NCBI GenBank assembly: GCA_035944555.1
Contig: DASZAY010000003.1
Location: 62,001 to 126,000 of the forward strand
Reading direction: 5' to 3'
DNA from: CADCWK01 sp035944555
GTDB taxonomy: Bacteria > Chloroflexota > Chloroflexia > Thermomicrobiales > UBA6265
Length of the DNA stretch: 64,000 nucleotides
Below are positions 42,809 to 51,300 of the stretch, piece after piece. A model generated the notes under the pieces. The model worked only from the letters and a program-made list of their open reading frames with translations, ran no database searches and had not been told where the DNA came from. A program made the position numbers and the translations under genes. Every line of letters begins with the position of its first letter. The first letter of the stretch is position 1.

Positions 42809-43984
42809 TCAGAGCGGCACCCCGAGGAACCCGGGCGTGTGGTCCTCGTCTGACGGGGTCTCATCCTCCCGGTCCGCCATCTCGACGCTGATGCCATAGT
42901 TGAAGGCCCCCAGCGCGATCAGGTCGAGGAGCAGGCCGCCGGTCGCGAATACGGCCTCGTCGAAGAACGCCAGGGGCTGACCCAGCAGCAGGGAGATCAG
43001 GATCGCCAGGCGGAACCACTGGTAGGCGGCGAGGCGACTCCACCTCAGGCGCACGATCCCGATCGCGACCAGTGTCCCGCTGATCGCGGCGACGCCGACC
43101 TGGATGATGTCGATCACGCTGAGGGCCGGGTCGTCGGACCCGAAGGCCGGATCGGACACGATCGCGATAACCGCCTCCCCCAGTCCAACCGCGGCGAACC
43201 CCGAGAAGATGACGATGACCGCCGTCCGGAACCGTCGCGCGCGGGTCAGCCGGCGATAGCGCCGACGCAGCCAGTCCTGGCCTCGACGAAGGACGGACGG
43301 ATCCTCGGCGGCCGCCAATGGGAGCTTCCCGACGGTGTCTCGCAGCGTCAGGGTCAGCGGGTTGTCGGGGTCGGCGTCGTTCAGTAGCCGGAGGATGACC
43401 TCCCGGTCGTTGACACGCAGCCCGTAGAGCGAGGCGTCGACGACCATGTCGACCGCGGAGGCCAGCGCCGGGCGACCCTGCGGGTGCTGGCGGCGAGACA
43501 GCGCGGTGAACGTAAAGAACATCAGGATGAAGATGACGTAGATGACGACCCAGGCCGGCCGATAGAAGTAGTCGTTGTCGGCGGTGATGAACTTGCCCAG
43601 CTCGTCGATGAAGGTGCCGAAGCCCAGTCCGCCGATGATCGCTACCCATGACCGGATCCGCCGGCCGAGGAACGTCAGCGCCAGGACGAGTGCGACCATC
43701 ATCCCGAGTCCGCCCCAGAGCATGTGGGCGATGTGCAACGAGCCGCCGCCGACCTGCGGGTAGCCGGTCAGTTCCAGGTAGATCCGGATGCCGAGGACCG
43801 CGACCACGGCCGAGACGAAGAACTGCTCCAGCAGGTCGCCGGCCAGGTGGATCCGGGCGGGCCGGGGCCTGTGCTGGATCGCGTCCTTCGCGGCCTCCGG
43901 CAGCCCGCCGGACTGCTCGGGATCGGGAGGCTGATCGTCGCTCTTCGTGGGCGGCTGGTCAGGGTGGCCATCGGTCGTCATCAT
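42809..43984 (-). CDS. Eight-helix membrane protein of unknown function
   Basis: A polytopic membrane protein with about eight helices. The first is FFVSAVVAVLGIRIYLEL, then HMLWGGLGMMVALVLALTF, and a notable conserved-looking loop FIDELGKFITADNDYFYRP. A cytoplasmic helical region of about 110 residues (LALSRR...RRRYRRLTRARRF) separates helices 4 and 5, and the last helices end in LLLDLIALGAFNYGI. No domain is recognised. I set the start at the ATG at 43984; 44020 is also open. It converges with the DUF58 gene with only nine bases between stops. Confidence 0.75.
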   Translation of the reverse strand: MMTTDGHPDQPPTKSDDQPPDPEQSGGLPEAAKDAIQHRPRPARIHLAGDLLEQFFVSAVVAVLGIRIYLELTGYPQVGGGSLHIAHMLWGGLGMMVALVLALTFLGRRIRSWVAIIGGLGFGTFIDELGKFITADNDYFYRPAWVVIYVIFILMFFTFTALSRRQHPQGRPALASAVDMVVDASLYGLRVNDREVILRLLNDADPDNPLTLTLRDTVGKLPLAAAEDPSVLRRGQDWLRRRYRRLTRARRFRTAVIVIFSGFAAVGLGEAVIAIVSDPAFGSDDPALSVIDIIQVGVAAISGTLVAIGIVRLRWSRLAAYQWFRLAILISLLLGQPLAFFDEAVFATGGLLLDLIALGAFNYGISVEMADREDETPSDEDHTPGFLGVPL

Positions 43985-44038
43985 GGCGGCACGTTCGCAT
44001 GAATCGCACCGGGCACGCATTACCCGGCCGTGCCGGAG

Positions 44039-44557
44039 CTACCGGCCGTCCTCCCCGGCATGAGTGGGATCCGGCAGCGCGTAGGTGTACATCCGGTCCG
44101 CGTCGATCCGGGCGTACTGGGCCGGCAAACCGAAATCCTCCCAGTCCGGACCGTAGACCTCCCGGCAATATGACCGCAGGCCGGCCATCTCGTCGGACCG
44201 GATATCGACGAGGTGGCAGGTACCGTGAACGATCACGGCGAACGACTCGCCAGGGAGATGGGTAGCCGAGACGGCCGGCCGTGCACGGATGTGACGGAAC
44301 TTCACCGCCTCGGGCGCCGAGCCGAACCAGAAGTGCCCCTGGTAGAACAGCCCGTCGACCGGCGCGGTCCGGGGTTCCCCCTTCGCCGTGACCGTCGCCA
44401 GGGTCAGCAGCCGCATCCCCGTCAGGCGGGCCGCGAGTTCGGACGCGGACAGCCGCCGGTCCGCCGTGAAGATGCTGGCCATGTGCGGGCTGGCGCCAGC
44501 CGCACCGCGATCAAGCAGGTCCTGGAGCCGAATGAGGTCGTCGGCCGTCTCGTGCAT
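44039..44557 (-). CDS. Pyridoxamine 5'-phosphate oxidase-like (FMN split-barrel) protein
   Basis: A 172-residue flavin-binding split barrel. The barrel starts near LTGMRLLTLATVTAKGEPRTAPVDGLFYQGHFWFGSAPEAVKFRHIRARPAVSATHLPGESFAVIVHGTCHLV, the standard PNPOx-like order of strands. Members include F420-binding and general FMN-binding oxidoreductases; the APVDGLFY segment is consistent with either. It stands alone and substrate is unknown. Confidence 0.87.
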   Translation of the reverse strand: MHETADDLIRLQDLLDRGAAGASPHMASIFTADRRLSASELAARLTGMRLLTLATVTAKGEPRTAPVDGLFYQGHFWFGSAPEAVKFRHIRARPAVSATHLPGESFAVIVHGTCHLVDIRSDEMAGLRSYCREVYGPDWEDFGLPAQYARIDADRMYTYALPDPTHAGEDGR

Positions 44558-44809
44558 GGTGGTCCCCCGTTGGTGCTGAACTGCCCTCGGCAGAATGCCG
44601 CGACGAACAGGCTACGCCGCATTGCGGGCGACTTCGTTCCGCAACGTGGGGCTGATCCGGTCAGGTGAGCGGCGCGACGACACTGGCGGTATTCCCGGTG
44701 GCACGGATCGCGGGACATATCTGGGAAGGGTTGGCATGACCGGGCATCAGGCGACATGCCGGGTCTGATGAGCGACCATCAGGTAATCAACAGGTGACAG
44801 GGGTCGAGA

Positions 44810-45127
44810 ATGAATGTTGCGGCATGGGTACGGCGCGTGATCTCCGGCGATCAGCGTCCGGTCTCCGAGCGGTCGCCACGGGACCAGAAGATCGTCCGGA
44901 TCACGACCGCCCGCAACGAGCCGATGGCACTGCTCACCAAGCAGGTCCTCGAGGGCGAGGGGATCGGCGTGCTGCTCAAGCCGATCGGTGTCGGGTATGG
45001 CGGGTGGGGCAATGCCAACAACCTGATGCACGACGTCTACGTGCTGGAAGGCGATGAGGCGCGGGCGCGCGAGTTACTGGAAACCGTGGCCGACGGCCGT
45101 GACATCGTCCTGCCCGGCGACGGCTAG
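44810..45127 (+). CDS. DUF2007-like small protein
   Basis: A 105-residue soluble protein with a ferredoxin-like core as in DUF2007: KIVRITTARNEPMALLTKQVLEGEGIGVLLKPIG, then VYVLEGDEARARELLETV. In other bacteria such domains are found fused or next to signalling and membrane proteins ('prokaryotic signal transducing protein'). The first 25 residues are unconserved. It converges with the following minus-strand gene, four bases away. Function unknown. Confidence 0.75.
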   Translation: MNVAAWVRRVISGDQRPVSERSPRDQKIVRITTARNEPMALLTKQVLEGEGIGVLLKPIGVGYGGWGNANNLMHDVYVLEGDEARARELLETVADGRDIVLPGDG

Positions 45128-45131
45128 CCGC

Positions 45132-45542
45132 TCAGGTCGCGCGCCGCCGCGGGCGCACCCAGCACTGATTCCCGCTTGGAAAGGTGATCTCGTAACCCGG
45201 CCCGCGCCGGGGCCATTCCAGCCAGGTCGCCCGACCACTGGCGTCGCGTCCCGCGGTCACCGTGACCTCGACGCTACGTGAGAAGGGGCCCGGCGCGGGC
45301 TCGAGTTCCAGGTACCACCCCGGTTCGCTCGTCGCGCCGTCCGGTTCGACCTCCAGCCCGATCAGTCGCCCGCCCTCCCCGACATCGAGCGTCGCCGAAT
45401 GCCGGGTGAGCGCGGCAGCCTCCCCGGCGCTGCCGGGAAGGAGCAGCAGCCGGAGCGCGTTCCGGGCCGGATCGACGAGGATCCGGTAGCCGTCCGATCC
45501 GTCGAACATGGGGAGAGCCGGGTAACCGGGAGCGTCAGTCAT
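45132..45542 (-). CDS. Hypothetical protein with a DUF2283-like segment
   Basis: A 136-residue beta-rich protein. The stretch YRILVDPARNALRLLLLPGSAGEAAAL...ATLDVGEGGRLIGLEVE resembles DUF2283 ('sensing' small domain with a closing G-x-x-x-G-[IL]-E motif). The C-terminal half has further strands (WYLELEPAPGPFSRSVEVTVTAG, ATWLEWPRRG). It starts two bases after the stop of the upstream archease-like gene, so the two are co-transcribed. The assignment is tentative. Confidence 0.6.
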   Translation of the reverse strand: MTDAPGYPALPMFDGSDGYRILVDPARNALRLLLLPGSAGEAAALTRHSATLDVGEGGRLIGLEVEPDGATSEPGWYLELEPAPGPFSRSVEVTVTAGRDASGRATWLEWPRRGPGYEITFPSGNQCWVRPRRRAT

Positions 45543-45544
45543 GA

Positions 45545-46003
45545 TCAGGCGCGGGACAGGGTGACCGTGATGGTCGTCTGGCCGCTGTCGTCCTGCGTGA
45601 CCTCCGGCGTTCCCGCCAGCGACAGGTTCAGGGGCGGGCGACCGCCGCCTGCCTCACCTATGGCGTTGCCCCAGGCGGTGAACCCGCCGTCGTCGGTCGC
45701 CAGCACCCCATCCAGCCGGACCGCGGTCAGCCCGGTGCCGTTGGCGTCCAGCTGGGCGAGCAGGTCATTGGCCAGTTCGAACAGTGCCTCGCCGTAGGAC
45801 GGCCCCTGGCCACGGATCGGTGCGGAGATCGACGCGGCGTCGGCCCCGGCGGTCGTGCTGGGCTCGCGGCCGGACGCGACGTCGAGGATCGTCTCGAGCG
45901 TCCCGGCGATGGCGGCGTCGATCGTCGCGCCCTGGACGGTCAGTGGCGCGGAAGCGTCGCTGCCCCAGTCGCCGAGGGTGTGGGAAAACGCGTCGGTCTG
46001 CAT
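45545..46003 (-). CDS. Archease-like protein
   Basis: A 152-residue protein starting MQTDAFSHTLGDWGSD (ATG 46003, AGGAG 11 nt upstream). The N-terminal 'H-T' followed by a helix ATIDAAIAGTLETILDVA, and the middle stretch YGEALFELANDLLAQLDANGTGLTAVRLDGV, resemble archease (H-T-A-D-x-G..., then D-L-L-x-x-W-L-N-E-L-L and a strand). Archease boosts RtcB RNA ligase; no rtcB is in the window. The match is by eye, and several family positions differ (GDWG for the usual AD-x-G), so treat as a fold suggestion. Confidence 0.5.
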   Translation of the reverse strand: MQTDAFSHTLGDWGSDASAPLTVQGATIDAAIAGTLETILDVASGREPSTTAGADAASISAPIRGQGPSYGEALFELANDLLAQLDANGTGLTAVRLDGVLATDDGGFTAWGNAIGEAGGGRPPLNLSLAGTPEVTQDDSGQTTITVTLSRA

Positions 46004-46248
46004 GGGTCTGGCTACTCCTGGTCGCGCCGCGATCGGGCGCATCGGTCAGTCATCCTGCCGGTCACGACGCACGCCCTACGCCAGCCGGAGACCAGTCCTG
46101 GTCCGGACAAGACTCAGCCGATTCGCGCTTCCAGGGCGGCGGAAACCCCGGAGCGGACCGGCCACTGGTACGGTCAGTGCAAAGAGTGTCTCCATACCCG
46201 GCGCCAGTATGGGCCGCCTACCCCACCCAGCGACGATGGAGTTGACGC

Positions 46249-47448
46249 ATGAGCGCCACGAATAACGACCGCCAACCGAACGAGCCCCGTCCCGCCGAAG
46301 GGACGACCCCGGCGGACGCGATCGACACCAGTTCGCCGGGTGCGGCCGGGCGTGACGCAGCCGGGATCGGCAAGCAACTGATCAAGGCGTTCGGCCGTGA
46401 CGGCCTGACGACGCAGGCAGCCGCTGTCGCCTACAACTTTCTCTTCGCTGTCGCACCCCTCCTGATCTTCATCATGTCGCTGGCTGCCACGGTAAGCAGA
46501 ACCGTCAACCCGAATACGGATCAGACGGTGACGAACGTGATCAGCTGGCTGACCGAGCGCCTGCCCGCTACGACGGCCCAGGCACTTGAGCCCGTCGTCC
46601 GGGGTGCCCTGACGGAGTCCGGTGGCGGGCTGATCTCGATCGGCGCGCTGCTGGCCCTGTTCGGTGCGCGTGGGGCGATGGGGGCCCTGATCGGGGCGCT
46701 GAACGTGTCCTACCAGGTCGACGAGACACGCAGCTTCATCAAGCGCCAGTTGCTGGCGATCGGACTGACCCTCGGCACCGGGTTGGGAATCATCCTCGCG
46801 ATCGCCCTGTTCCTTGTTGGTGACATCGCCGGCAACTTCGTCGCGGATCAGGTGGGGCTCGGTGACGCCTGGGCGCTGGCCTGGAACATCCTCCGCTTCC
46901 CGATCATCCTGATCATCCTCGTCTCGGCGCTTGCCGCGCTGTACTGGGCCGCCCCGAACTCGGACATCCCGTTCCGGTGGCTGAGCCCGGGGGCGATCTT
47001 CGGTGTGGTCGGGTGGGTGCTCATCACCCTGTTCATCAACCTGTACTTCCGCTACGCCGGCGGCTATGCCGAGTCGTACGGCGTCCTGGGTGGTGTCCTG
47101 GCCTTCGTCTTCTACCTCTATCTGATGAGCTTGGTGATCCTGGTCGGCGGAGAACTCAACGCCATCCTCGCCCGGCGGGCACCTCAGGAAGACGGCGTGG
47201 AGCGTTCAGCGGACGCCCAGCCAGCGGCCGACGCTGATGGCCGGGGCAATGAGCGCGTCGACGACCGGGTCAAGGACGCGCTGCGCGATGTCCGGCGCAC
47301 CTTCGAGGGGCCGCGGCCGGCGCCGGTCGCCGACGCCATCCCGGGGCGAAGCCAGCACGACCGCGGGTCTGCCGCGCGTGGGCTGGCGGCCGGAGCGGGG
47401 GCGGCACTGGCCGGGATCATCGCGGTCCTGCTGGGCCGCCGCGGCTGA
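46249..47448 (+). CDS. YihY/BrkB-family inner-membrane protein
   Basis: A 399-residue membrane protein of the YihY/virulence-factor BrkB family, about six helices. Landmarks: QLIKAFGRDGLTTQAAAVAYNFLFAVAPLLIFIMSLAA, LISIGALLALFGARGAMGALIGALNVSYQV and WLSPGAIFGVVGWVLITLFINLYFRY. The C-terminal 100 residues are hydrophilic with a final hydrophobic helix (GLAAGAGAALAGIIAVLLG), longer than in most family members. Formerly misnamed ribonuclease BN; true function unknown. GGAG precedes the ATG. Confidence 0.92.
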   Translation: MSATNNDRQPNEPRPAEGTTPADAIDTSSPGAAGRDAAGIGKQLIKAFGRDGLTTQAAAVAYNFLFAVAPLLIFIMSLAATVSRTVNPNTDQTVTNVISWLTERLPATTAQALEPVVRGALTESGGGLISIGALLALFGARGAMGALIGALNVSYQVDETRSFIKRQLLAIGLTLGTGLGIILAIALFLVGDIAGNFVADQVGLGDAWALAWNILRFPIILIILVSALAALYWAAPNSDIPFRWLSPGAIFGVVGWVLITLFINLYFRYAGGYAESYGVLGGVLAFVFYLYLMSLVILVGGELNAILARRAPQEDGVERSADAQPAADADGRGNERVDDRVKDALRDVRRTFEGPRPAPVADAIPGRSQHDRGSAARGLAAGAGAALAGIIAVLLGRRG

Positions 47449-47696
47449 TCCGGATCCTGCCTTCGCTCTTGGGTGGTGGGTCGGCCCGGGCCAACCCGCC
47501 GTGCGGGGTCGATCACGGTACCCACCAACCGGGGCAACGGCGACGAGCAATCGCCGCCATCGCCCCGGTTTCGCGTCTCTGCTACCCTATCTGTCGCTCT
47601 GTCGGCTCCGAATCACGAGATGCGTGGAAACCTCTGCGAAACAGGCTGGTCCCCTCGCGCGTTGTTGAGTGCGAGAGGGAGAAGGTATCCACGCAG

Positions 47697-48344
47697 ATGG
47701 GATTGGCAGTCGGGATTCTGACGGACAGTGCGCCGGAATGGCGTCCCGTAACCGGGCATAGGGGAAGCGGCGTGGCAGTGGCTGATGTCGATCTCGTCGG
47801 GCGTGCCCGGGCGGGCGACCAGGCGGCGTTCACCGCGCTGTTCGAGCAATACCATGCCCAGATCCTCAACTACGTCAACCGGATGGTCAACGACCGTGCA
47901 CTGGCGGAAGACCTGACGCAGGACACCTTCGTCAAGGCCTGGAACGCCCTTGGCGGCACCCGGGACGACCTCGCCTTCAAGCCGTGGCTCTACCGGATCG
48001 CGACGAACACGGCGATCAGCCACCTGCGCCGGCGCAAGCTGGTCCAGTGGATCCCGTTCGTCGGCGGCGACGAGGATCTCCACCCGTCGTCCGAATCGGT
48101 CGAGGGGACCGTCACGCGGTCCCTCGATATCGACCAGGCGATGAAGAAGCTCCCGAAGCACTACGTCTCCGTTCTCCTCCTCCGACATTACCAGGGCCTG
48201 TCCCTGGCCGAGACCGCATCCGCATTGGACATCACCGAGAATGCCGCCAAGCTGCGGCTGTTCCGCGCGCGCAAGGCGTTCGCGGAGGTCTATGACGTTG
48301 AGCCCCTGGACCCCTCCCAGCCAGGCAATGGGGGGAACCGGTGA
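47697..48344 (+). CDS. ECF-type RNA polymerase sigma factor
   Basis: A 215-residue sigma-70-family factor with region 2 (DQAAFTALFEQYHAQILNYVNRMVNDRALAEDLTQDTFVKAWNAL, then KPWLYRIATNTAISHLRRRK) and region 4 (LPKHYVSVLLLRHYQGLSLAETASALDITENAAKLRLFRARKAF). Regions 1 and 3 are absent, as in ECF factors. ATG 47697 has GAAGG 11 nt upstream; a GTG at 47772, with AGGGG 7 nt upstream, would remove an unconserved N-terminus and may be the real start. The stop overlaps the GTG of the anti-sigma gene (GTGA), coupling their translation. Confidence 0.92.
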   Translation: MGLAVGILTDSAPEWRPVTGHRGSGVAVADVDLVGRARAGDQAAFTALFEQYHAQILNYVNRMVNDRALAEDLTQDTFVKAWNALGGTRDDLAFKPWLYRIATNTAISHLRRRKLVQWIPFVGGDEDLHPSSESVEGTVTRSLDIDQAMKKLPKHYVSVLLLRHYQGLSLAETASALDITENAAKLRLFRARKAFAEVYDVEPLDPSQPGNGGNR

Positions 48345-51181
48345 TCTCGCACGATGAGGCCAGGGCGCTGATCTCCGCCCGACTGGACCAGCACCTCGAT
48401 CCGAACGCCACGGCCCAGCTCGACCAGCATCTGCAGGGCTGTGACAGCTGCCGCCGGTTCGCCGCCAGCATGGACGCCATGCAGACCGGGATCCGTGAGC
48501 TGCCGTACCTGCCACCCTCCCCGGCGGTGCGCCGTGCCGTCCTGGCCGAGATCCAGGGGGGCCGGACGCTCGGCGGGCGGATCAGCGCCTGGCTGGGGCA
48601 GTTCAGTCTCACGCCGGGTCTGGCGACGGCGGGAGCCTTCGCGGTCCTCGTCCTGGTCGTCGCGGCGACGGTTGTGGCCGGCGGCGTCCTGAACAACTCC
48701 GGCGACGGGGATGGTCCGGACACGCCGCAACTGGCGCTCCGGGCCATCGAGGCCACAGAAGAAGCCGCGACGGAGGCCGCCGGGCCGACCACCGCTCCGA
48801 CCAGCACAATCCCGCCGAACGTCCCGTATGTCCCGGTCGAGGCGACGGAGGCCGCAGCCACCGAGGATCCGGCCAACCCGTCTGTCTCGCTCGCCCCGGC
48901 GACCGACCCGGCATCCCGGTCCACGAGTGAGACGGGCGAGCAGGACTCGCCGCCGACCGCACCGACGGATGCTCCCGCTACGGAGTCGTCGACGGATACC
49001 GCGACCGTGGAGGGCGCGCCGACTGCGACCGGCGAGCCCGCCGCTCCGGCACTCGTGTTGCCGACCGCGACGGCGGCGGCTACGACCGATCCGACCGATC
49101 CGGCTGAGAACGCTCGCGAGCCAGCTACATCAGATCAGCCGGAAGGTGAGGGCGAGAGCGGAGTCTATCTGGCGGGCGCATCCGAATCCCCGACTGCCGC
49201 AGCGTCCGCTTCTCCGGACGATCCCGCGCCGACCGTGACCGCAATGGCAGAGCCGACCGAAACAGCGACGGCAGAGCCGACCGAAACAGCGACGGCAGAG
49301 CCGACGGTAACCGCTACCGCTACCGCTACCGCTGAGCCGACTGAGACAGCGACGGCAGAGCCGACGCAGACAGCGACGGCAGAGCCAACCGCGACGGCGA
49401 CCCTTGAGCCGACCGAAACGGCAACGGCAGAGCCGACGCAGACGGCAACGGCAGAGCCAACCGCGACGGCGGAGCCTACTGCTACCGCGACCGTTGAGCC
49501 GACCCCGACGACTGAGCCCACCCCGACGACTGAGCCAACCGCGACCGAGGCCCCGCCGACTCCGACGCCGGAACCGACCGTGACACCAACGCCGGAGCCG
49601 ACCCAGACCTCCACCCCTGAGCCGACCGCGACGCCTGAACCGACGGTGACCGCGACGCTGGAACCTACGGCGACCTTTACTCCGGAGCCGACCTCCACTC
49701 CGGAGCCGACGGCGACGCTTGAGCCAACCGCGACCGAGGCACCGACCGCGACACTGGAGCCGACCGACGAGCCAGACAGTGGCCGGGGCGGGATCAACCC
49801 GACCGACGACATCACGCCGATCCCGGTCGAGGGTGAGGCCGGTGGCGAGGACGGGAGCGATCCCACGCCGGCGCCTGAGCTGGAGCCGACGACCCAGCCG
49901 ACCACCGCGGGCACCGACGTCACGCTGGACGAGACCATGCCGGCGGAGGTGGCGACCGAGGCGCCGACCGTGACGATCGTGACGACCGAACCGGCCGCTG
50001 GCGACGACGCCCCCCAGCCATCGGCTCGTTCGGGCCGAAGGGGCATCGCCCCGGCCGGGAGCGTCACTCCGATCCCGGCCGACGAGACCGCCGAAACTGC
50101 GGCCCCGACCGAGACGACCGAAGGCGAGGCTGACGCCGAAGCGACGATTGCGGCCCAGGGCGACGATCCGGTTATCAATCCCACCGGCGACGGCGATGGG
50201 GAAAGCAATGGCGACGCTGGCACCGACCCGACGGCAGCGGCGACCGAGGCAGCATCGGCTCCGTCTGACGGATACGACATCGACGACGCGCCAGTCATCG
50301 CCGACGTCCCGTTGACCCAGGCGCCGGCAGGTGCGCTCCAGGTGTCACCGGACGGGTCGATGTTCATCGTCTCCGATGGCGGCAGCACGGTCGGCGTCTC
50401 GACCTTCTCCGGCGGCGGCACCATTCTCGGGACGCTCTACTACCCGACGTGGACGTCGTCCGGCCAGATCCTCGCCACCTACTACCCGCTGGATAGCGAC
50501 AGCGCCGTGGTCGGCCTGGTCAACATGAATGGCGGTGTCACGCCGGTTACCGAGCCGGACCCGGCGGAACCGTCGCGGCGTGATATCGCGGCCGGCGAGT
50601 CTGGCGGCAGCCTCTACTACCAGCGCAACTGGTCCGACGATCCGGGGCGCGGCATCGAGCTGCGCCGAGTGACGGCCAGCGGCGAGGACGAGCTGGTCTG
50701 GGCGGACGGAAACCTGACGCCGGTTGGTCGCGCGCCCGGTCAGCTGCCGTCCGGCGGGGCATTCCTGATCGCGACGTCCGGCGGCTGGTACCGCGTCGAT
50801 GCGGGCGGCAGCGCGACGCCGCTCGGTGGCTCCGTCGCTGGCGAACCGGTCGGGTTCGCCTTTGGCCCGGGCGGCCAGGTCGCGGTCGTCGGCGGCGGAC
50901 AGATCTCGCTCGGGACCGTTGACGCCATCGGCAGCGGTGGCGTGATCGGTGGGGTGGACGACACGGCTGGTGTCGCCTGGTCGGCGGATGGCAGCCGTGT
51001 CGCCGTGGCGTCAGGGTCGACTGTCGGGATCTATGACGCGACCGGCGCCCTGCTCCAGGAGTTCGCGTCCACGGATGGCGCGACGTTCGGCGCGCTGGAC
51101 TGGTCGTCGCTCGATCTGCTCGTCATCCGCGGCGGGGCGAACCCCGGCCTGACCGCGATCCCGGCCGGCGAGCTTCCCTGA
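48341..51181 (+). CDS. Giant anti-sigma factor: zinc finger, membrane helix, Thr/Pro/Glu stalk, propeller-like tip
   Basis: A 946-residue anti-sigma factor. Residues 1-60 form a zf-HC2-type zinc anti-sigma domain with H30-x3-C34-x2-C37 (QHLQGCDSCRRF), which should hold the sigma factor upstream. One membrane helix spans about 93-115. Residues about 120-640 are low-complexity Thr/Ala/Pro/Glu/Asp with (T-A-T-A-E-P-T-E)-like repeats, presumably an extracellular stalk. Residues about 647-946 contain repeated strand sets (LQVSPDGSMFIVSDGG, GVAWSADGSRVAVASG) like WD40/PD40 beta-propeller blades, a sensor domain. The small anti-sigma domain is joined to an unusually long outside part. A hairpin and an S41 protease gene follow. 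Confidence 0.88.
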   Translation: MISHDEARALISARLDQHLDPNATAQLDQHLQGCDSCRRFAASMDAMQTGIRELPYLPPSPAVRRAVLAEIQGGRTLGGRISAWLGQFSLTPGLATAGAFAVLVLVVAATVVAGGVLNNSGDGDGPDTPQLALRAIEATEEAATEAAGPTTAPTSTIPPNVPYVPVEATEAAATEDPANPSVSLAPATDPASRSTSETGEQDSPPTAPTDAPATESSTDTATVEGAPTATGEPAAPALVLPTATAAATTDPTDPAENAREPATSDQPEGEGESGVYLAGASESPTAAASASPDDPAPTVTAMAEPTETATAEPTETATAEPTVTATATATAEPTETATAEPTQTATAEPTATATLEPTETATAEPTQTATAEPTATAEPTATATVEPTPTTEPTPTTEPTATEAPPTPTPEPTVTPTPEPTQTSTPEPTATPEPTVTATLEPTATFTPEPTSTPEPTATLEPTATEAPTATLEPTDEPDSGRGGINPTDDITPIPVEGEAGGEDGSDPTPAPELEPTTQPTTAGTDVTLDETMPAEVATEAPTVTIVTTEPAAGDDAPQPSARSGRRGIAPAGSVTPIPADETAETAAPTETTEGEADAEATIAAQGDDPVINPTGDGDGESNGDAGTDPTAAATEAASAPSDGYDIDDAPVIADVPLTQAPAGALQVSPDGSMFIVSDGGSTVGVSTFSGGGTILGTLYYPTWTSSGQILATYYPLDSDSAVVGLVNMNGGVTPVTEPDPAEPSRRDIAAGESGGSLYYQRNWSDDPGRGIELRRVTASGEDELVWADGNLTPVGRAPGQLPSGGAFLIATSGGWYRVDAGGSATPLGGSVAGEPVGFAFGPGGQVAVVGGGQISLGTVDAIGSGGVIGGVDDTAGVAWSADGSRVAVASGSTVGIYDATGALLQEFASTDGATFGALDWSSLDLLVIRGGANPGLTAIPAGELP
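49243..49770 (+). repeat. In-frame low-complexity repeats in the anti-sigma stalk
   Basis: A run of degenerate 18-24 bp units (GCAGAGCCGACCGAAACAGC-like) encoding variations of EPTETATA and EPTPTTEP, all in frame with the 48341 gene. Copies differ at third positions, so the array is old rather than a recent expansion. It also yields long spurious frames on the other strand. Confidence 0.85.
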
Positions 51182-51215
51182 CCGGGGGCAGTGGTCCGGC
51201 ACAGCAGAAATTCCC

Positions 51216-51258
51216 ATAGACGGCCCCGTAACCTGTCCGGTTGCGGGGCCGTCTGTAT
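51216..51258 (+). terminator. Hairpin after the anti-sigma gene
   Basis: Arms ATAGACGGCCCCGTAACC and GGTTGCGGGGCCGTCTGTAT pair almost fully around a 5-nt loop, 35 bp after the stop codon. No T-run follows, but stability and position suggest a terminator or attenuator before the S41 gene. Confidence 0.6.
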
Positions 51259-51300
51259 GATGGGAACCGACCTGCCATCGACCTCGCCGTGGAGGCTCCG

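Noticed and set aside
49165..50424. 419-codon minus-strand frame, Val/Gly/Ser-rich and repetitive
   Set aside because: Antisense of the Thr/Pro/Glu repeats of the anti-sigma stalk. The repetition comes from the sense gene; no start signal or independent support.
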